From the NCBI GenBank assembly GCA_004295015.1, contig SHNE01000041.1, positions 1 to 64,000 on the forward strand: 64,000 nucleotides of DNA. The letters run 5' to 3'. The translations under genes were made by a program, and so were the position numbers. Origin of the DNA: Bacteroidota bacterium. Its GTDB lineage: Bacteria > Bacteroidota > Bacteroidia > AKYH767-A > 2013-40CM-41-45. The stretch's first letter is position 1; the number at the start of each line of letters is the position of its first letter. Shown here piece by piece: positions 8,536 to 20,700 of this stretch. Under the pieces are notes generated by a model, which was not told where the DNA came from, did not search any database, and saw nothing but the letters and a program-made list of their open reading frames with translations.

Positions 8536-9282
8536 TTATCCCTTTTCTGCCATTTCCAAATTGCTAGAAATCTGATCCCAGTTCAAAACGTTCCACCAGG
8601 CTTTGAGGTAATCGCCACGGAGATTCTGGTATTTTAAATAGTAGGCATGTTCCCAAACATCTACTGCCATAATAGGAGTTCCTGAAAATTCCGAAATATC
8701 CATTAAAGGATTATCCTGGTTTGCAGTTGAACCAACTTCAAGTTTTTTGTCCTTATTCAAAATGAGCCAGGCCCAGCCGGAACCAAATCTTTTCGTTCCC
8801 GCTTCATTGAATATTTTTTGAAAATTTTCAAAGCCTCCGAAACTTGCATTGATCACTTCATTCATTTTTCCCGAAGGCGCAGCACCTTTAGCCGGAGCCA
8901 TCAGTTTCCAGAAGAATGAATGATTCCAATGTCCGCCACCATTGTTGCGAATAGCAACAGGATGCTTGCCGGCATTCTTAATGATGTCTTCCAGGGTCCC
9001 GCTGATATTATTTTCCTTTACAGCTGCATTTAAATTCTTCACATAGCCTGCATGATGTTTAGAGTAATGAATCTCCATCGTCATCTTGTCAATATGTGGT
9101 TCGAGCGCTTCGTAAGAATAGGCTAGTTTGGGCAGTTCAAATGTGTTGAGGTCTTCCATGTTTTCATATTCCTGCATGGATGCAAAAACATTGGATGGTA
9201 AAAGCTGGGCAGCTAAGCCCGCCAAGGCCAGTGCTGAACCTTGTTTTAGAAATTTGCGACGGGAAGCCGGGTTCTTATCCAT
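8536..9282 (-). CDS. Exported Fe/Mn superoxide dismutase (Mn-type signature)
   Basis: Protein of 248 residues that converts superoxide to hydrogen peroxide and oxygen. The N-terminus has a twin-arginine-like signal (SRRKFLKQGSALALAG) with ANVFA-type cleavage near residue 35, pointing to a periplasmic or surface-side enzyme rather than the usual cytoplasmic one. Metal ligands are H72, H121, D208 and H212 (HYSKHH, GGGHWNHSFFW, DVWEHAYY). The GGGH motif and the Gln in STANQD (Q189) are the pattern of Mn-type enzymes, although cambialistic use of iron is known in Bacteroidota. Single gene with 440 bases of upstream sequence. Confidence 0.93.
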   Translation of the reverse strand: MDKNPASRRKFLKQGSALALAGLAAQLLPSNVFASMQEYENMEDLNTFELPKLAYSYEALEPHIDKMTMEIHYSKHHAGYVKNLNAAVKENNISGTLEDIIKNAGKHPVAIRNNGGGHWNHSFFWKLMAPAKGAAPSGKMNEVINASFGGFENFQKIFNEAGTKRFGSGWAWLILNKDKKLEVGSTANQDNPLMDISEFSGTPIMAVDVWEHAYYLKYQNLRGDYLKAWWNVLNWDQISSNLEMAEKG

Positions 9283-9722
9283 TTTGAATTTTTTTTAATT
9301 GAGAAATTAAACATTGCAAAAAGCACAATTCGAAAAACATTTTTTTCTTGATGTCAAACTAAATTAGCTGTCGACTCGTATATTTTAAATGTGCATCCCG
9401 GATGCGCATAGCATTTGATTATTCTTTTGAAAGATCTACTAATGAACGGTAGGCGAAACATTCATTCAAGAACTTCAAGACTGTCGATCTGTTCAATGTA
9501 GCCTCTTCAAAATTGCAAAAAAAATAAACATTAATATGAAGATTGGCTGACACTGACCGAAAGTTCCTCTAAATCTGCGTAATACCGGTTCAAAGGGTAA
9601 TAATTCAAGCAATTTGTGAACTTTAATTCACAAAGAACAGTTATCTTCATGGTGCTTTAGTATTTATGGTCCGGTCGATTGCACATTGTGACCTGATTAT
9701 TTCAATTATCTTATAAAATTCG
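9283..9722. other. Intergenic region between divergent genes
   Basis: 440 bases between the start codons of superoxide dismutase (minus) and the lamin-tail/CotH protein (plus). It must hold both promoters. I find no reading frame with coding character, no RNA fold I can defend and no good TTTG / TAnnTTTG pair. Confidence 0.5.
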
Positions 9723-12700
9723 ATGAATTCAAAACAATTAGTAAAGGCTCTCTTAGTTATTGGCTTCCTTCTGACATCTCAATATGGCAAGGCTCAAATC
9801 AGGATCAATGAAATTTGTGCAGCGAATAATAGCACGATACAGAATAATGCGGGAGAATATAAAGACTGGATCGAGTTATATAATGCAGGTGGCTCCTCGG
9901 TGAATTTATCGGGCTACGGCCTTACGGATGAAACATCAAGCCCATACAGATTTGTTTTCCCGAATTATGTAATGGCGCCCGGCTCACATTTGTTGGTATT
10001 CGCAGCGGATAGTAACAGTACCGACTTAGTGGATCATTGGGAAACGGCTGTGACAGCGAATTCAACATGGCGGTATTTTATCGGAACCTCTGAGCCTGAT
10101 ACCAATTGGAGAAATCCTTCATTTAACCCCGCCGGATGGCCAAGTGGTCCGGGAGGATTTGGCTTCGGTGATGGTGATGATGCTACATCATTTCCGATTT
10201 GCGCCTCTGTAATGATTCGAAAAACATTTACAGTTCCGGATACTTCAGATATAATCAAAACAATTTTTCACATTGACTACGACGATGGTTTCGTTGCCTA
10301 CCTCAATGGTGTTGAAATCGCCAGAGCGAATTTAGGTATTCAGGGCGACCGCCCGGGTTATAATGTCTTTGCTCCGGTAACCAAGGAAGCAGTGATGTAC
10401 CAGGGTTTCAGACCGGATTCGTTTTTTATCGACAGAGATTTAATCAGGCAAATTTTGGTACAAGGGACAAATGTGCTGGCTGTCCAGGTTCATAATACAA
10501 CCATTCTTTCAAATGATCTCACCGCACTTCCATTTCTATCTTTTGGAATGAAGAGTCCGGGTTCCACTTTCGGTCCTGTACCGACATGGTTTCAGGCACC
10601 TGTCAAAGATTATTTTAATGCCAAATTCAAATTAACCCGTACAGGAGAAACGGTTTATTTATATAATGCTTCTTCAAGCATCATTGATCAGGTTGTTTAT
10701 CCCGGTCTTGAACTGGACAATTCCTACGGCCGCGCACCTGACGGTAATTCTTCCTGGTGCTATTTTGGTACGCCAAGTCCTGACGCAACTAACCCTCCGG
10801 GTACATGTTATATTGGTTATGCTTCTCAACCTGTGTTTTCTAATTCTGCCGGTTTTTATCCATCACCAATTTGGCTTACTCTAAGCAATAGTACACCGGG
10901 AGCTACCGTGCGATACTCTTCCAACGGGAATGATCCGACGCCATCAACCTCAGCCTATTCGGCACCTATTCTGTTGAGCAACACAAGAACCATTCGCGCT
11001 AAAACCTTTGCTCCGGGATATTTACCAAGTCCTACCGTTACAAATTCTTTTTTTATCAGCGAAGATATTCATCTCCCCATATTCACCATCACAACAGATT
11101 CGCTGAACTTATGGGATTACAATACGGGGATTTATGCCTTCGGTCCCAATGCACAACCGATATTTCCCTATAAGGATGCAAATTTCTGGCAAGACTGGAG
11201 AAAGGTTTCTACTCTTGAATATTATGATGAGAATAAAAGCCGGGCTATGCGTTTCGATGCTGAGCTTTCGATTTATGGAAATTATTCACGCGGACATGCG
11301 CAGAAAAGTTTTGAAATTCGTCTGAGTGATAAGTACGGAACAGGGGAAATAAATTATCCATTGTATACCACAAAACCATGGTTAAACAAGAATGATAATT
11401 TTATCCTGAGAAATTCAGGGACTGATTGGAATGTGGTTCATTTCAGGGATGCCATGATGGAAAGAATCATGAAGGATACCTATGCTGATTACCTCGCCGC
11501 CAACCCTGCTGTCGTTTACCTTAACGGAGATTTTTGGGGAGTGTATACCATCCACGAAAACCACGATCAGCATTGGATGCAGAATAATTACAACCTGAAG
11601 AAAAGCGAAATAGATTACCTCAAAGAGTCCGGAAGCAATGTGGAACTAAAACTTGGTTCAGATACATCTTTCTGGGCTATGTATAATTACGCCACTACGA
11701 ATGACTCAACAACCATGGCGTATTACAATGAGATGAACAGCAGGCTCGATCTTCGAAACTATGCAGATTATTTTATTGCGGAGACCTATTATGATAATGG
11801 CGACTGGCTTGGAGATTGGACAAACAATATTAAAATGTGGAGACCGACAACGGGTGATAAAAAATGGAGGTATCTTCTCTATGATCTTGATTTTGGTTTC
11901 GGTTTGTATAACGGTGTAAATGATAACCGCCTGGGTATGGCCAGAAACCCGACAGCATTTAGTTATTCCTCTAAGATGTTCAAGGCCATGCTGGCTAATC
12001 CGACATTTAAAAGATATTTCATCAACCGCTATGCTGATTTGATGAATACAATTTATTTGCCCTCGAGTATAAACTCGGTGATGATGTCGTACCGTGACTC
12101 CATGGCGCATGATATGCAGGCGCATTTTGCCAAATGGGGAAGCAATCTCACAAATTGGGCGGCCAACATCGACACGATGATGCGCTTTGTTAATGCCCGG
12201 CCGAATACTGCAAGAGCACATATTGTGAGTGAGTTTTCGTTGAACAGTCAGGTAACACTTACCTTAAATGTTTCACCGGCAGGTGCAGGTAGAATTCAGA
12301 TTAGTACAATAACACCAACGACTTATCCGTGGAACGGTATTTATTTTAATGGAAATCCTGTGACATTGACTGCCATTCCTAATCCCGGATATAGCTTCGA
12401 TCATTTTCGTTCTAATATTGTCATCAATTCAAATAATTTTAATCAGAGTGTAACCTATAATTTTACTTCTACAGATCAGATAACTGCCTACTTCACCGGT
12501 ACAAGCGCAAGTCCGCTTCTGACATTATCAGAAATCAATTATAATTCTTCATCATCCGTTGATGGAGGTGATTGGGTTGAACTTCACAACTACGGTAATT
12601 TTGCCTTGAATATTTCAGGCTGGAAATTTCGTGATGATCAGGACCATCATGTTTATACAATTCCTGTTGGCACTGTCATTCCGGCCGGAGGTTATCTTGT

Positions 12701-14636
12701 GCTTGCTGAGGATATGGACAAATTCACTGCACTTTACCCTTCAGTTACAAATGTGAGAGGTCCGATTGGTTTTAACTTAAATAATGCCGGTGAGCAAATT
12801 CGTTTATATAATCATCTGGATAATTTATACTTGTCAGTATTTTATCAGAACATTGCACCATGGCCGCTTCTGGCAAATGGTCAGGGCTATACTTGTGAAC
12901 GAACAAGCACTGTTAACGATCCGAATAATGGTAACAGCTGGTTCTCCGGTTGTATTGGAGGTTCTCCGGGAGCAGCACCGGGGAATATTCTTGCAGGAAC
13001 ACTCTCGATCACCGGTAATTCAACATTCTGTATAGGAGGAAGTGCACAACTTGCTGTTACAGTAGTTCCGGGATACCAGTATCAATGGCAAAGAAACACA
13101 GGAAACATTCCAGGTGCTACGGATACAGTTTTTACGGCTACCAGTGGAGGTACTTATACTGTCGTAGCCAGTTTTAATGGTTGTTCAAGTGTTTCCGAAT
13201 CTTTCCTCGTCAGCGTGGTATCACAAGGACCGGATCCTGTGGTAAACAATACTTACCGTTGTGGCCCGGGAAGTATAACATTGAATGCTTCATCAACCGA
13301 TACTATATATTGGTTTGATAGTCCGGGAGGAAATTTAGTGAATACAGGTACGCAATACAGTACTCCACAATTAAACAATACTACTACTTACTACCTGCAA
13401 ACAAGTTTAGCTTGTCCAAGTAACCTTGTCTCTTTAGAGGTACAAATTCTTGCGATTACTGCAACTCCGCAGGGATCCGATGTAAACCGTTGCGGACCGG
13501 GTACAGTACTCCTCAGTGCTACTGACACATCCAGTATTCGATGGTACTCGGCATTTGTTGGTGGCGCCCTTGTACATTCCGGTTCTTCATTCACCAGCCC
13601 CGTACTATTCAGAGACACAACCTTTTTTGCAGAAGCAGGTGACATTTGTCCGAGTGCCAGACTTGGGATAAATGTTACAGTTAACACCAGCCCAATGCCT
13701 GTCGGAACTGATGGATCACGTTGTGGCGAAGGTACCGTTACTCTCACTGCTTCCTCAGCATCACCGATTACCTGGTATGATGCTCCTTATGGAGGCAATC
13801 AGGTTGGTACAGGAACCGTGTTTGTTACCCCTGTACTCACAGCGGATGCCAGTTATTTTGCAGAAGCGAATGCTGCTTGTCCAAGTGTGCGGGCAGAGGT
13901 TTTGGCTATTGTTGACCCGATCCCTGATCCTCCTGTTACATCTGATGAGGCAAGATGCGGCGTCGGTTCAGTGACCTTGATCGCGAGCTCTCCTTCACAG
14001 GTCTATTGGTATGATGCTCCACTTGGCGGCAATTTGCTTCACACCGGAACTAATTTTACTACACCTGTTCTGACAAGCAACACGGTGTATTATGCGGAGG
14101 CCGGATTTGATTGCAGGGGCCCGAGAGATACAGTTAGCGCTATCATCAATACTATACCTACTGTATTTTTAGGAAACGACACCATGATTGCGATGGGCGG
14201 AACCCTTTTATTGGATGCCGGTCCCGGTTTTGTTTCTTATGCATGGTCTAATGGGGCTTCTACTCAGACAATCACTGTCGGAAGTACAAATACGTATAGC
14301 GTCCTGGTACTTGATTCAAATGGTTGTTCAAATTCAGATGATATATTCGTTGAAGTGTCTGTTGGTACAGAAGAAATTTCTTTTAATTCTTCGGTCATTG
14401 TATATCCAAATCCTGTTAAAGACATTTTACGAATCGAAATCTTTGCCAATCGGGTTAGTGAGACTTTGATTCGTCTAAGCGATGTACAAGGAAGAGTATT
14501 GCAGAGCCTTGACACAAAGCTAAGCTCGGGACAAAATAACTTCAACCTAAATTTGGCGAATACTTCAAATGGAATTTATTTTCTGGAGATCCTGACAGAG
14601 AAATCCAATGAAGTACTTCGTATTCTGAAGCAATAA
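9723..14636 (+). CDS. Giant lamin-tail / CotH-kinase-like surface protein with T9SS sorting domain
   Basis: Exported protein of 1637 residues with a signal peptide over residues 1-24. Domains in order: lamin-tail domain (about 25-105, RINEICAANNS, DWIELYNAG); a jelly-roll-like segment (DDGFVAYLNGVEIARA); a chitobiase/hexosaminidase C-terminal-type domain (about 367-445); a CotH-type spore-coat kinase homology region (about 450-790, including LLYDLDFGFG); a bacterial repeat-like domain (850-935); a second lamin-tail domain (935-1040); an Ig-like domain; four Ig-like repeats of about 85 residues starting RCGPG/RCGEG/RCGVG (1175-1475); another Ig-like domain (GPGFVSYAWSNGAST); and a type A T9SS tail (VYPNPVKDILRIE). 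Whether the CotH region phosphorylates anything is unknown. A terminator follows at 14661. Confidence 0.85.
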   Translation: MNSKQLVKALLVIGFLLTSQYGKAQIRINEICAANNSTIQNNAGEYKDWIELYNAGGSSVNLSGYGLTDETSSPYRFVFPNYVMAPGSHLLVFAADSNSTDLVDHWETAVTANSTWRYFIGTSEPDTNWRNPSFNPAGWPSGPGGFGFGDGDDATSFPICASVMIRKTFTVPDTSDIIKTIFHIDYDDGFVAYLNGVEIARANLGIQGDRPGYNVFAPVTKEAVMYQGFRPDSFFIDRDLIRQILVQGTNVLAVQVHNTTILSNDLTALPFLSFGMKSPGSTFGPVPTWFQAPVKDYFNAKFKLTRTGETVYLYNASSSIIDQVVYPGLELDNSYGRAPDGNSSWCYFGTPSPDATNPPGTCYIGYASQPVFSNSAGFYPSPIWLTLSNSTPGATVRYSSNGNDPTPSTSAYSAPILLSNTRTIRAKTFAPGYLPSPTVTNSFFISEDIHLPIFTITTDSLNLWDYNTGIYAFGPNAQPIFPYKDANFWQDWRKVSTLEYYDENKSRAMRFDAELSIYGNYSRGHAQKSFEIRLSDKYGTGEINYPLYTTKPWLNKNDNFILRNSGTDWNVVHFRDAMMERIMKDTYADYLAANPAVVYLNGDFWGVYTIHENHDQHWMQNNYNLKKSEIDYLKESGSNVELKLGSDTSFWAMYNYATTNDSTTMAYYNEMNSRLDLRNYADYFIAETYYDNGDWLGDWTNNIKMWRPTTGDKKWRYLLYDLDFGFGLYNGVNDNRLGMARNPTAFSYSSKMFKAMLANPTFKRYFINRYADLMNTIYLPSSINSVMMSYRDSMAHDMQAHFAKWGSNLTNWAANIDTMMRFVNARPNTARAHIVSEFSLNSQVTLTLNVSPAGAGRIQISTITPTTYPWNGIYFNGNPVTLTAIPNPGYSFDHFRSNIVINSNNFNQSVTYNFTSTDQITAYFTGTSASPLLTLSEINYNSSSSVDGGDWVELHNYGNFALNISGWKFRDDQDHHVYTIPVGTVIPAGGYLVLAEDMDKFTALYPSVTNVRGPIGFNLNNAGEQIRLYNHLDNLYLSVFYQNIAPWPLLANGQGYTCERTSTVNDPNNGNSWFSGCIGGSPGAAPGNILAGTLSITGNSTFCIGGSAQLAVTVVPGYQYQWQRNTGNIPGATDTVFTATSGGTYTVVASFNGCSSVSESFLVSVVSQGPDPVVNNTYRCGPGSITLNASSTDTIYWFDSPGGNLVNTGTQYSTPQLNNTTTYYLQTSLACPSNLVSLEVQILAITATPQGSDVNRCGPGTVLLSATDTSSIRWYSAFVGGALVHSGSSFTSPVLFRDTTFFAEAGDICPSARLGINVTVNTSPMPVGTDGSRCGEGTVTLTASSASPITWYDAPYGGNQVGTGTVFVTPVLTADASYFAEANAACPSVRAEVLAIVDPIPDPPVTSDEARCGVGSVTLIASSPSQVYWYDAPLGGNLLHTGTNFTTPVLTSNTVYYAEAGFDCRGPRDTVSAIINTIPTVFLGNDTMIAMGGTLLLDAGPGFVSYAWSNGASTQTITVGSTNTYSVLVLDSNGCSNSDDIFVEVSVGTEEISFNSSVIVYPNPVKDILRIEIFANRVSETLIRLSDVQGRVLQSLDTKLSSGQNNFNLNLANTSNGIYFLEILTEKSNEVLRILKQ

Positions 14637-14660
14637 GAGTTTATTCTCGTAATAGGTTAA

Positions 14661-14692
14661 GAGTCCTCTCGTTTTCGGCAGGACTTTTTTAT
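14661..14692 (+). terminator. Rho-independent terminator after the CotH/lamin-tail gene
   Basis: The stem AGTCCT (14662-14667) pairs with AGGACT (14680-14685) and is followed by a T-run to 14691. It starts 25 bases after the stop codon and separates this gene from the macroglobulin gene. Confidence 0.75.
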
Positions 14693-14790
14693 TTTCAATA
14701 CCTGATGAAATTATGACGAATCTCAATCATTGATTTGTAATTTAGCATAGTAATTGAGAGCTCATCTGAAACATTCTTATAAATTGAGTT

Positions 14791-17700
14791 ATGAAAAGTA
14801 AACCGTTTTTCCTTTGTTCCTTTTTTATTTTGTTTTCTTTTTCAAACGCTCTGTTTGCAGGAACAGACAAGACAAACCTTGTCAGTAAAGGGGAAAGCAA
14901 AAAGTATACTACACTTTGGGCCCGTGTTGATTCGCTCGACAATAAAGGCCTGAGAAGATCTGCCTATGATTTGTCGCTTGAGATTTATTCCTTGGCTAAA
15001 GCGGATGATGACGCTGCTCAGATAGTAAAGGCTATGATCCATCGCCTGAAGTTTAAGGACTATACGGAAGAAGATGCGATGTTAAAAAATCTTCGTGACC
15101 TTGAAGCAGAAACAAAACAAGCCGGCTTTCCTGCGAAACCACTTTTACATTCTATGCTGGGAGAAATGTATTGGGGTTATTATCAGAATAACAGGTACCG
15201 GTTTTTAAACAGATCTGAAACCCTTGGTATGGATGAAACAGATCCCGCCACCTGGGATTTGTATAAAATTGTAAAAACCTGTCAGTCACATTTTGATCAG
15301 TCATTGATACAAATTGAAGATTCTAAGAAAACTCCCGTGGATGTTATGAATCCGGTTTTGATCGGGATTGAAAAGGATCAGGAAAGAAAATTCAGAACAA
15401 GCTTGTTTGATTTTTTGGCACACCGGGCGCTAGACTTTTATACCAACTCAGAAAGTGGACTGACACGGCCCGCAGAATTATTCAAAATGGATTCAGCCGT
15501 TTATCTGGAGGATGCTGAGAAGTTTGTAAAACTAAAATTAACATCGCCCGATACATTAGATTTTAAATACAAAGCTTGTCTGATTTTTCAGAAGCTTATT
15601 TCTTTTCATCTCAATGATTCTGATCCTGCTGAGTTGATAGACGTAGAAATCCGGCGACTGGATTTTCTCCGCTTAGCAATGACGCTCAATTCAAAGGACT
15701 CCTTGTACGAGAAGGCCTTGCTTCAACTGGCAGAAAAAAATTCTTCACATAACATGGCTGCGGAGCTTCTTTACAAAGTAGCCGAACTGTATGAACAGAA
15801 GGGAAATTTATATAACCCGGAAATTTCGAATGCACACAAGGGTGATCTTCTCACCGCATTTCACTATTGCGATTCGGCAATAAACAGGTATCCCGGGTCA
15901 CAAGGATCTGTTATGTGTGAAAATTTGAAAACAAGATTGCAGCATCCTTCCATTTCATTTATTACAGAAAATGTAAATCCAATGGGACGGCCTTTCCGTG
16001 CCCGAATTGACTATAAAAACATACAGAAAATCTATTGCAGAATAGTTTATGATAGCACCGAATCTATTCCGAATGAAAAAAGATATAACGATGATTTGAT
16101 TCATCATTTATTAGCAGCCGCTGTGCTTAAGTCCTGGTCTGTTGATTTGCCTGTGGATCCTGATATGCAAAACCACAGTCTTGAAATCGCCATACCCGGA
16201 CTTGATTATGGGAAATATTATTTACTGATATCTGATCAGGAAGATTTTGTTTTTGAAAGCAGTATTTATGCTTACGGTTCATTTCGGATAAGTGACATGA
16301 GCCTTTTGAGTAGTATCCTGGAGGATGGAGCCTACGAGTTTTTTGTGGCAGATCGTATTAGTGGTGCTCCGATGAACAGGGTATCCGTAGAAGTTAGCAG
16401 CAAAGGATACAACAGGTCAACAAATTCTTATGATACTGTTATTGTTGCTAACCTGCTGAGTGATAAAAATGGCCGCTTTGAAATTGCCCCAAGCGGTGAT
16501 CAGGGAAGAAATTTTAATTTGAAACTAAAGGCAAGTAATGATGAACTATTTTTAAATGAAGGATTCTATCAGTATAATCAGAGAAGAAGGGGTTCACAGA
16601 TCAGTCAACGTACAACTTTTTTCACAGACAGAGCGATCTATCGTCCGGGACAATTAATTTATTTCAAAGCTCTTTTATCACAGTCAGATGGTGACAAGCC
16701 ATCGATACTTCCGAATACGTCTACAACCATTCAGTTTTTTGATGTCAATGGACAATTGATTTCAGAGCAAAAGCTGAAAAGCAATGAGTATGGAACCGTA
16801 CAGGGCATGTTCACTGCTCCGCAAGGAGTATTGAATGGAATGATGCGCATACAGAATTCAAGCGGATCAATTTATATTAATGTAGAAGAATATAAGCGAC
16901 CTCGTTTTGAAAGTTCTTTTAATCCTGTAAAGGGAACATATCGCATAGGTGAAAAGGTGGAAGTGAGTGGGATTGCCAAAACCTATGCAGGTGTTGGAGT
17001 GGATGCTGCAACTGTTAGGTACAGGATAAGCCGGATGGCAAACTTTCCACCATGGTGTTACTGGTATAGATCCTATTTTCCACAGAGCCCCTCGCAGGAA
17101 ATATTAAACGGCGAAACGCTGACAGATGAAGCGGGTAACTTTTCCTTTTCATTTATCGCACGAGGCGACGAAACCATTTCAAAGGAGTATCAGCCTGTTT
17201 ATAATTTTGAACTTATCGCGGACGTTACCGATCTCAATGGGGAAACGCGTACAGCACGCAGTATAGTCAGAGCTTCGTCCGTTTCGACTGAGTTGAGCAC
17301 CGACATACCGGAATCAGTTGATGCAAAAGCTGATTCTCAGTTTAAAATTTCTGCGAAGAATTATTCCGGAGAATCTGTAAATACTAATGTCAGATTGAAT
17401 GTATACAAGCTTTTGGAACCTGAAAGAATACTGAGATCTCGTCAATGGAGCCGAACGGATAAGCAAATTTATTCATATGATGAGTACGTAAAGAAATTCC
17501 CTATGGACGTATACGATCGGGAAGATGACTTTCTTCGGTGGGAGAGAGGAGAGAGTCTTTGGAATAAAGAACTCAGTACAGGTGAGGATAGCCTGGTCAA
17601 ATTTAATTCAATGGAATGGGAGCCGGGATTTTATTTGTTGGAAGGACTTGCACTTGATTCTTTCGGTGAGCCGATTAAACTCCTGCATTATTTTACCCTT

Positions 17701-20700
17701 TATCATTCTGATTCAAAGGCACCGACACGCAATGTTATTAGTTGGATAAAAGTATTGAAAGATGATGCTAAACCCGGTGAATCAGATAAAATTCTGCTGA
17801 GTTCTGCATTGAGCAATGCATACGTTTTGGTCAGAGTGCTCTTTAAAGAGAAAGTGATATCATCAGAATGGAAACGCTTTAGTAAATCACAACTAATTCT
17901 TGAATTTCCGGTGATGGAAGAATACCGTGGAAATTTTTCGGTTCATCTCAGTATGATAAAAGAAGGCAGAGTTTTTCAGGAATCAGTTTTACTAAAAGTT
18001 CCGTGGGAGAACAAGAAGATAAAAGCAGAGTATGAAACTTTCAGAACAACACTGGAACCCGGGAAAAAGGAAGAGTGGAGGATAAGATTAAAAGATTTTC
18101 AGGGAGGTTCCGTAAACGCTGAGTTGCTTGCTTCCATGTACGACGCATCCCTGGATGCATTTAAACAGAATAGATGGGGTACTGAGTTTTATAATTCCTA
18201 TGGAGCATATTTTAATAGTCGTAACCATGGATTTTCTTTAACGAACTCGCTCTATTTTTCCAACCGGCCTTTTGATTTGCTTCCAAGTCCGTCACGGCTT
18301 TATGATCAGTTGAATTGGTTTCAGTATAGTTTGCCTGGGTATTTTTATCAGATGCGGGGTGCACGGAGTGATGGGACAGATTACTTTATTGATGGTGTAT
18401 CAGTAAGGTCTTCAATGGAGGTCACCAAGGGGGCTGTTGTCCTTGAAGAAATACAGAGTGTCCCATCGCGCGGGAAGGGTAGCGCCAACTCCCCATCTGC
18501 AGGTATCTATCAGCCTGATGCCAGTGAGCCGGGCTTAAAGGATTCTTTGGAAAATGAACAAGCAGAGAGCAAAGAAAGTACAATTTCTACCCGTAAAAAT
18601 CTTCAGGAGACAGCCTTCTTCCTTCCACAGCTTTATGCACAGGAAGATAGTTCTTTCCTGATTTCATTTAACACACCTGAGGCCCTCACCCGTTGGAAGC
18701 TGCAGCTTTTTGCTCATACTAAAGATTTGAAGTATGGCTTTGATGAGAAGGAAGTAATTACACAGAAGGAATTGATGCTGGTTCCAAATCTTCCTCGTTT
18801 TCTTCGCGCAGGAGATACTATTTCTGTGTCGACAAAAATAAATTCATTGAAAGAAGATACGCAGGATGGCATTTCGGAACTACACATACTGGATGCCTTT
18901 ACCATGAGAGAACTTGATACGCTGTTTGGAAATGTATCAATGTCAAAAACCTTTTCCGTAAGTAAGGTAAAAAGCGGGAGTGTCTCCTGGGATTTAATAA
19001 TTCCGGAGAACATACCGGCTGTGGTATTTCGAATCACAGCTAAGTCAGGAAATTTTAGTGACGGGGAAGAGCATGTAATCCCGGTGTTGACCAACCGTCA
19101 ATTAGTTACCGAGTCACTCCCTATTTGGACTCGCGGAAATGAAACGAAGAATTATGAATTAAAAAAGCTTAGCCAAAATACTTCAGGTACATTGCAACAC
19201 CATAAATTGAAGTTGGAGTTTAGCTCCAATCCGGTTTGGACTGTCGTGCAGGCATTGCCATATTTGATGGAGTATCCTTATCAATGTTCTGAACAGATTT
19301 TCTCCCGTTACTATGCAAACTCCATTGCAAGTTCCATTGCAAATTCTTCCCCAAGGATCAAAGCAGTATTTGAAAACTGGAAAACTTTTACCCCCGAAAG
19401 TTTTTGGTCAAACCTTGAGAAGAACCAGGATTTGAAGTCTGTTGTGCTTGCGGAAACTCCTTGGGTACTTGAAGCTAAAGGAGAGAAAGAGCGCAAAGAA
19501 AGAATGGCAGTACTTTTTGATATAAACAGAATGAGCAATGAGCAAGCTGACGCGCTATCCAAACTTCAAAAGAAACAATACCCAACAGGTGCATGGGGAT
19601 GGTTTGATGGTATGCCTGCAGACCGTTACATTACTCAACACATTGTATGTGGACTTTTACAATTAAAGCATTTGAATATCGGGGCAGGGAGTGAATCCCG
19701 TAAAACAGACGATATGATCAGGAAGGCACTTGCTTATCTTGATAAGGAAATTGCACAGGATTATCAACGCCTTATTTCGCAAAAGACAGATCTTGAAGCC
19801 TACATTCCATCATCTTTACAATTGCAGTACCTGTATTTACGTAGTTTTAGTTCTGTGAGGAATGAAGTGAATCCGGCCGATAAGGAAAGCAAATATTTTT
19901 TAAGTCAGGCCGGAAAATTCTGGTTGAAATATAACGAGTACCTGCAAGGGATGAATGCAATTGCACAATTCCGCTATGGCAATACAAGCATATCAACTGA
20001 CATTCTTAATTCATTAAAAAATAATGCTATTCAATCTGATGAACTTGGAATGTACTGGAAAAATGTTCGAGGGGGATACTACTGGACCGAGTCCGCAATC
20101 GAAACGCAGTCATTACTGATTGAAGCCTTTTCTGAAATCGGAGACGATCAGCGTACGATAGAAGATATGAAAATCTGGTTGCTCCGTCAGAAGCAAACAC
20201 AGAACTGGAAATCTACCAAAGCGACAGTAGCGGCTTGTTATGCACTTTTATTAAGAGGAACAGACTGGTTGAAACAAGATAATGTTGTTCGGATAAGTAT
20301 AGGATCAAAAATAATTCAGACTGATGATCAGGGTTTAAATCAGGAAAGTGGCACAGGTAATTTCAGTGTTTCATGGAATGCTGAAGAGATCAACGAAAGC
20401 ATGGCTAAAGTTCAACTGAGTCCTGCAGGAAAATCAGAGGAGAGTTCCCCAAACCTTTCCTGGGGTGCACTCTACTGGCAATATTTTGAAGATCTGGATA
20501 AAATCACAGATGCCGGGACGGGTGCATTGAGTTTAAAAAAGAATTTGTTTGTAAGTCGCACAGGTTTGAGGGGTCCTCAAATTGAATTGATAAATGATTC
20601 TGTAAAACTAAATATTGGCGATAAAATAGTTGCGCGAATTACCTTGCGAACAGATCGTGACATGGAATATTTACATCTCAAAGACCTTCGTGCATCCGGC

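Noticed and set aside
11706-12221. Open frame of 171 codons on the strand opposite the CotH region
   Set aside because: It is a shadow of a strong coding frame, with no domain, no signal and an implausible Cys/His/Ile-rich composition.
18714-19094. Open frame of 126 codons antisense to the macroglobulin gene
   Set aside because: It lies fully inside a conserved domain on the other strand and shows Ser-rich shadow composition without family features.
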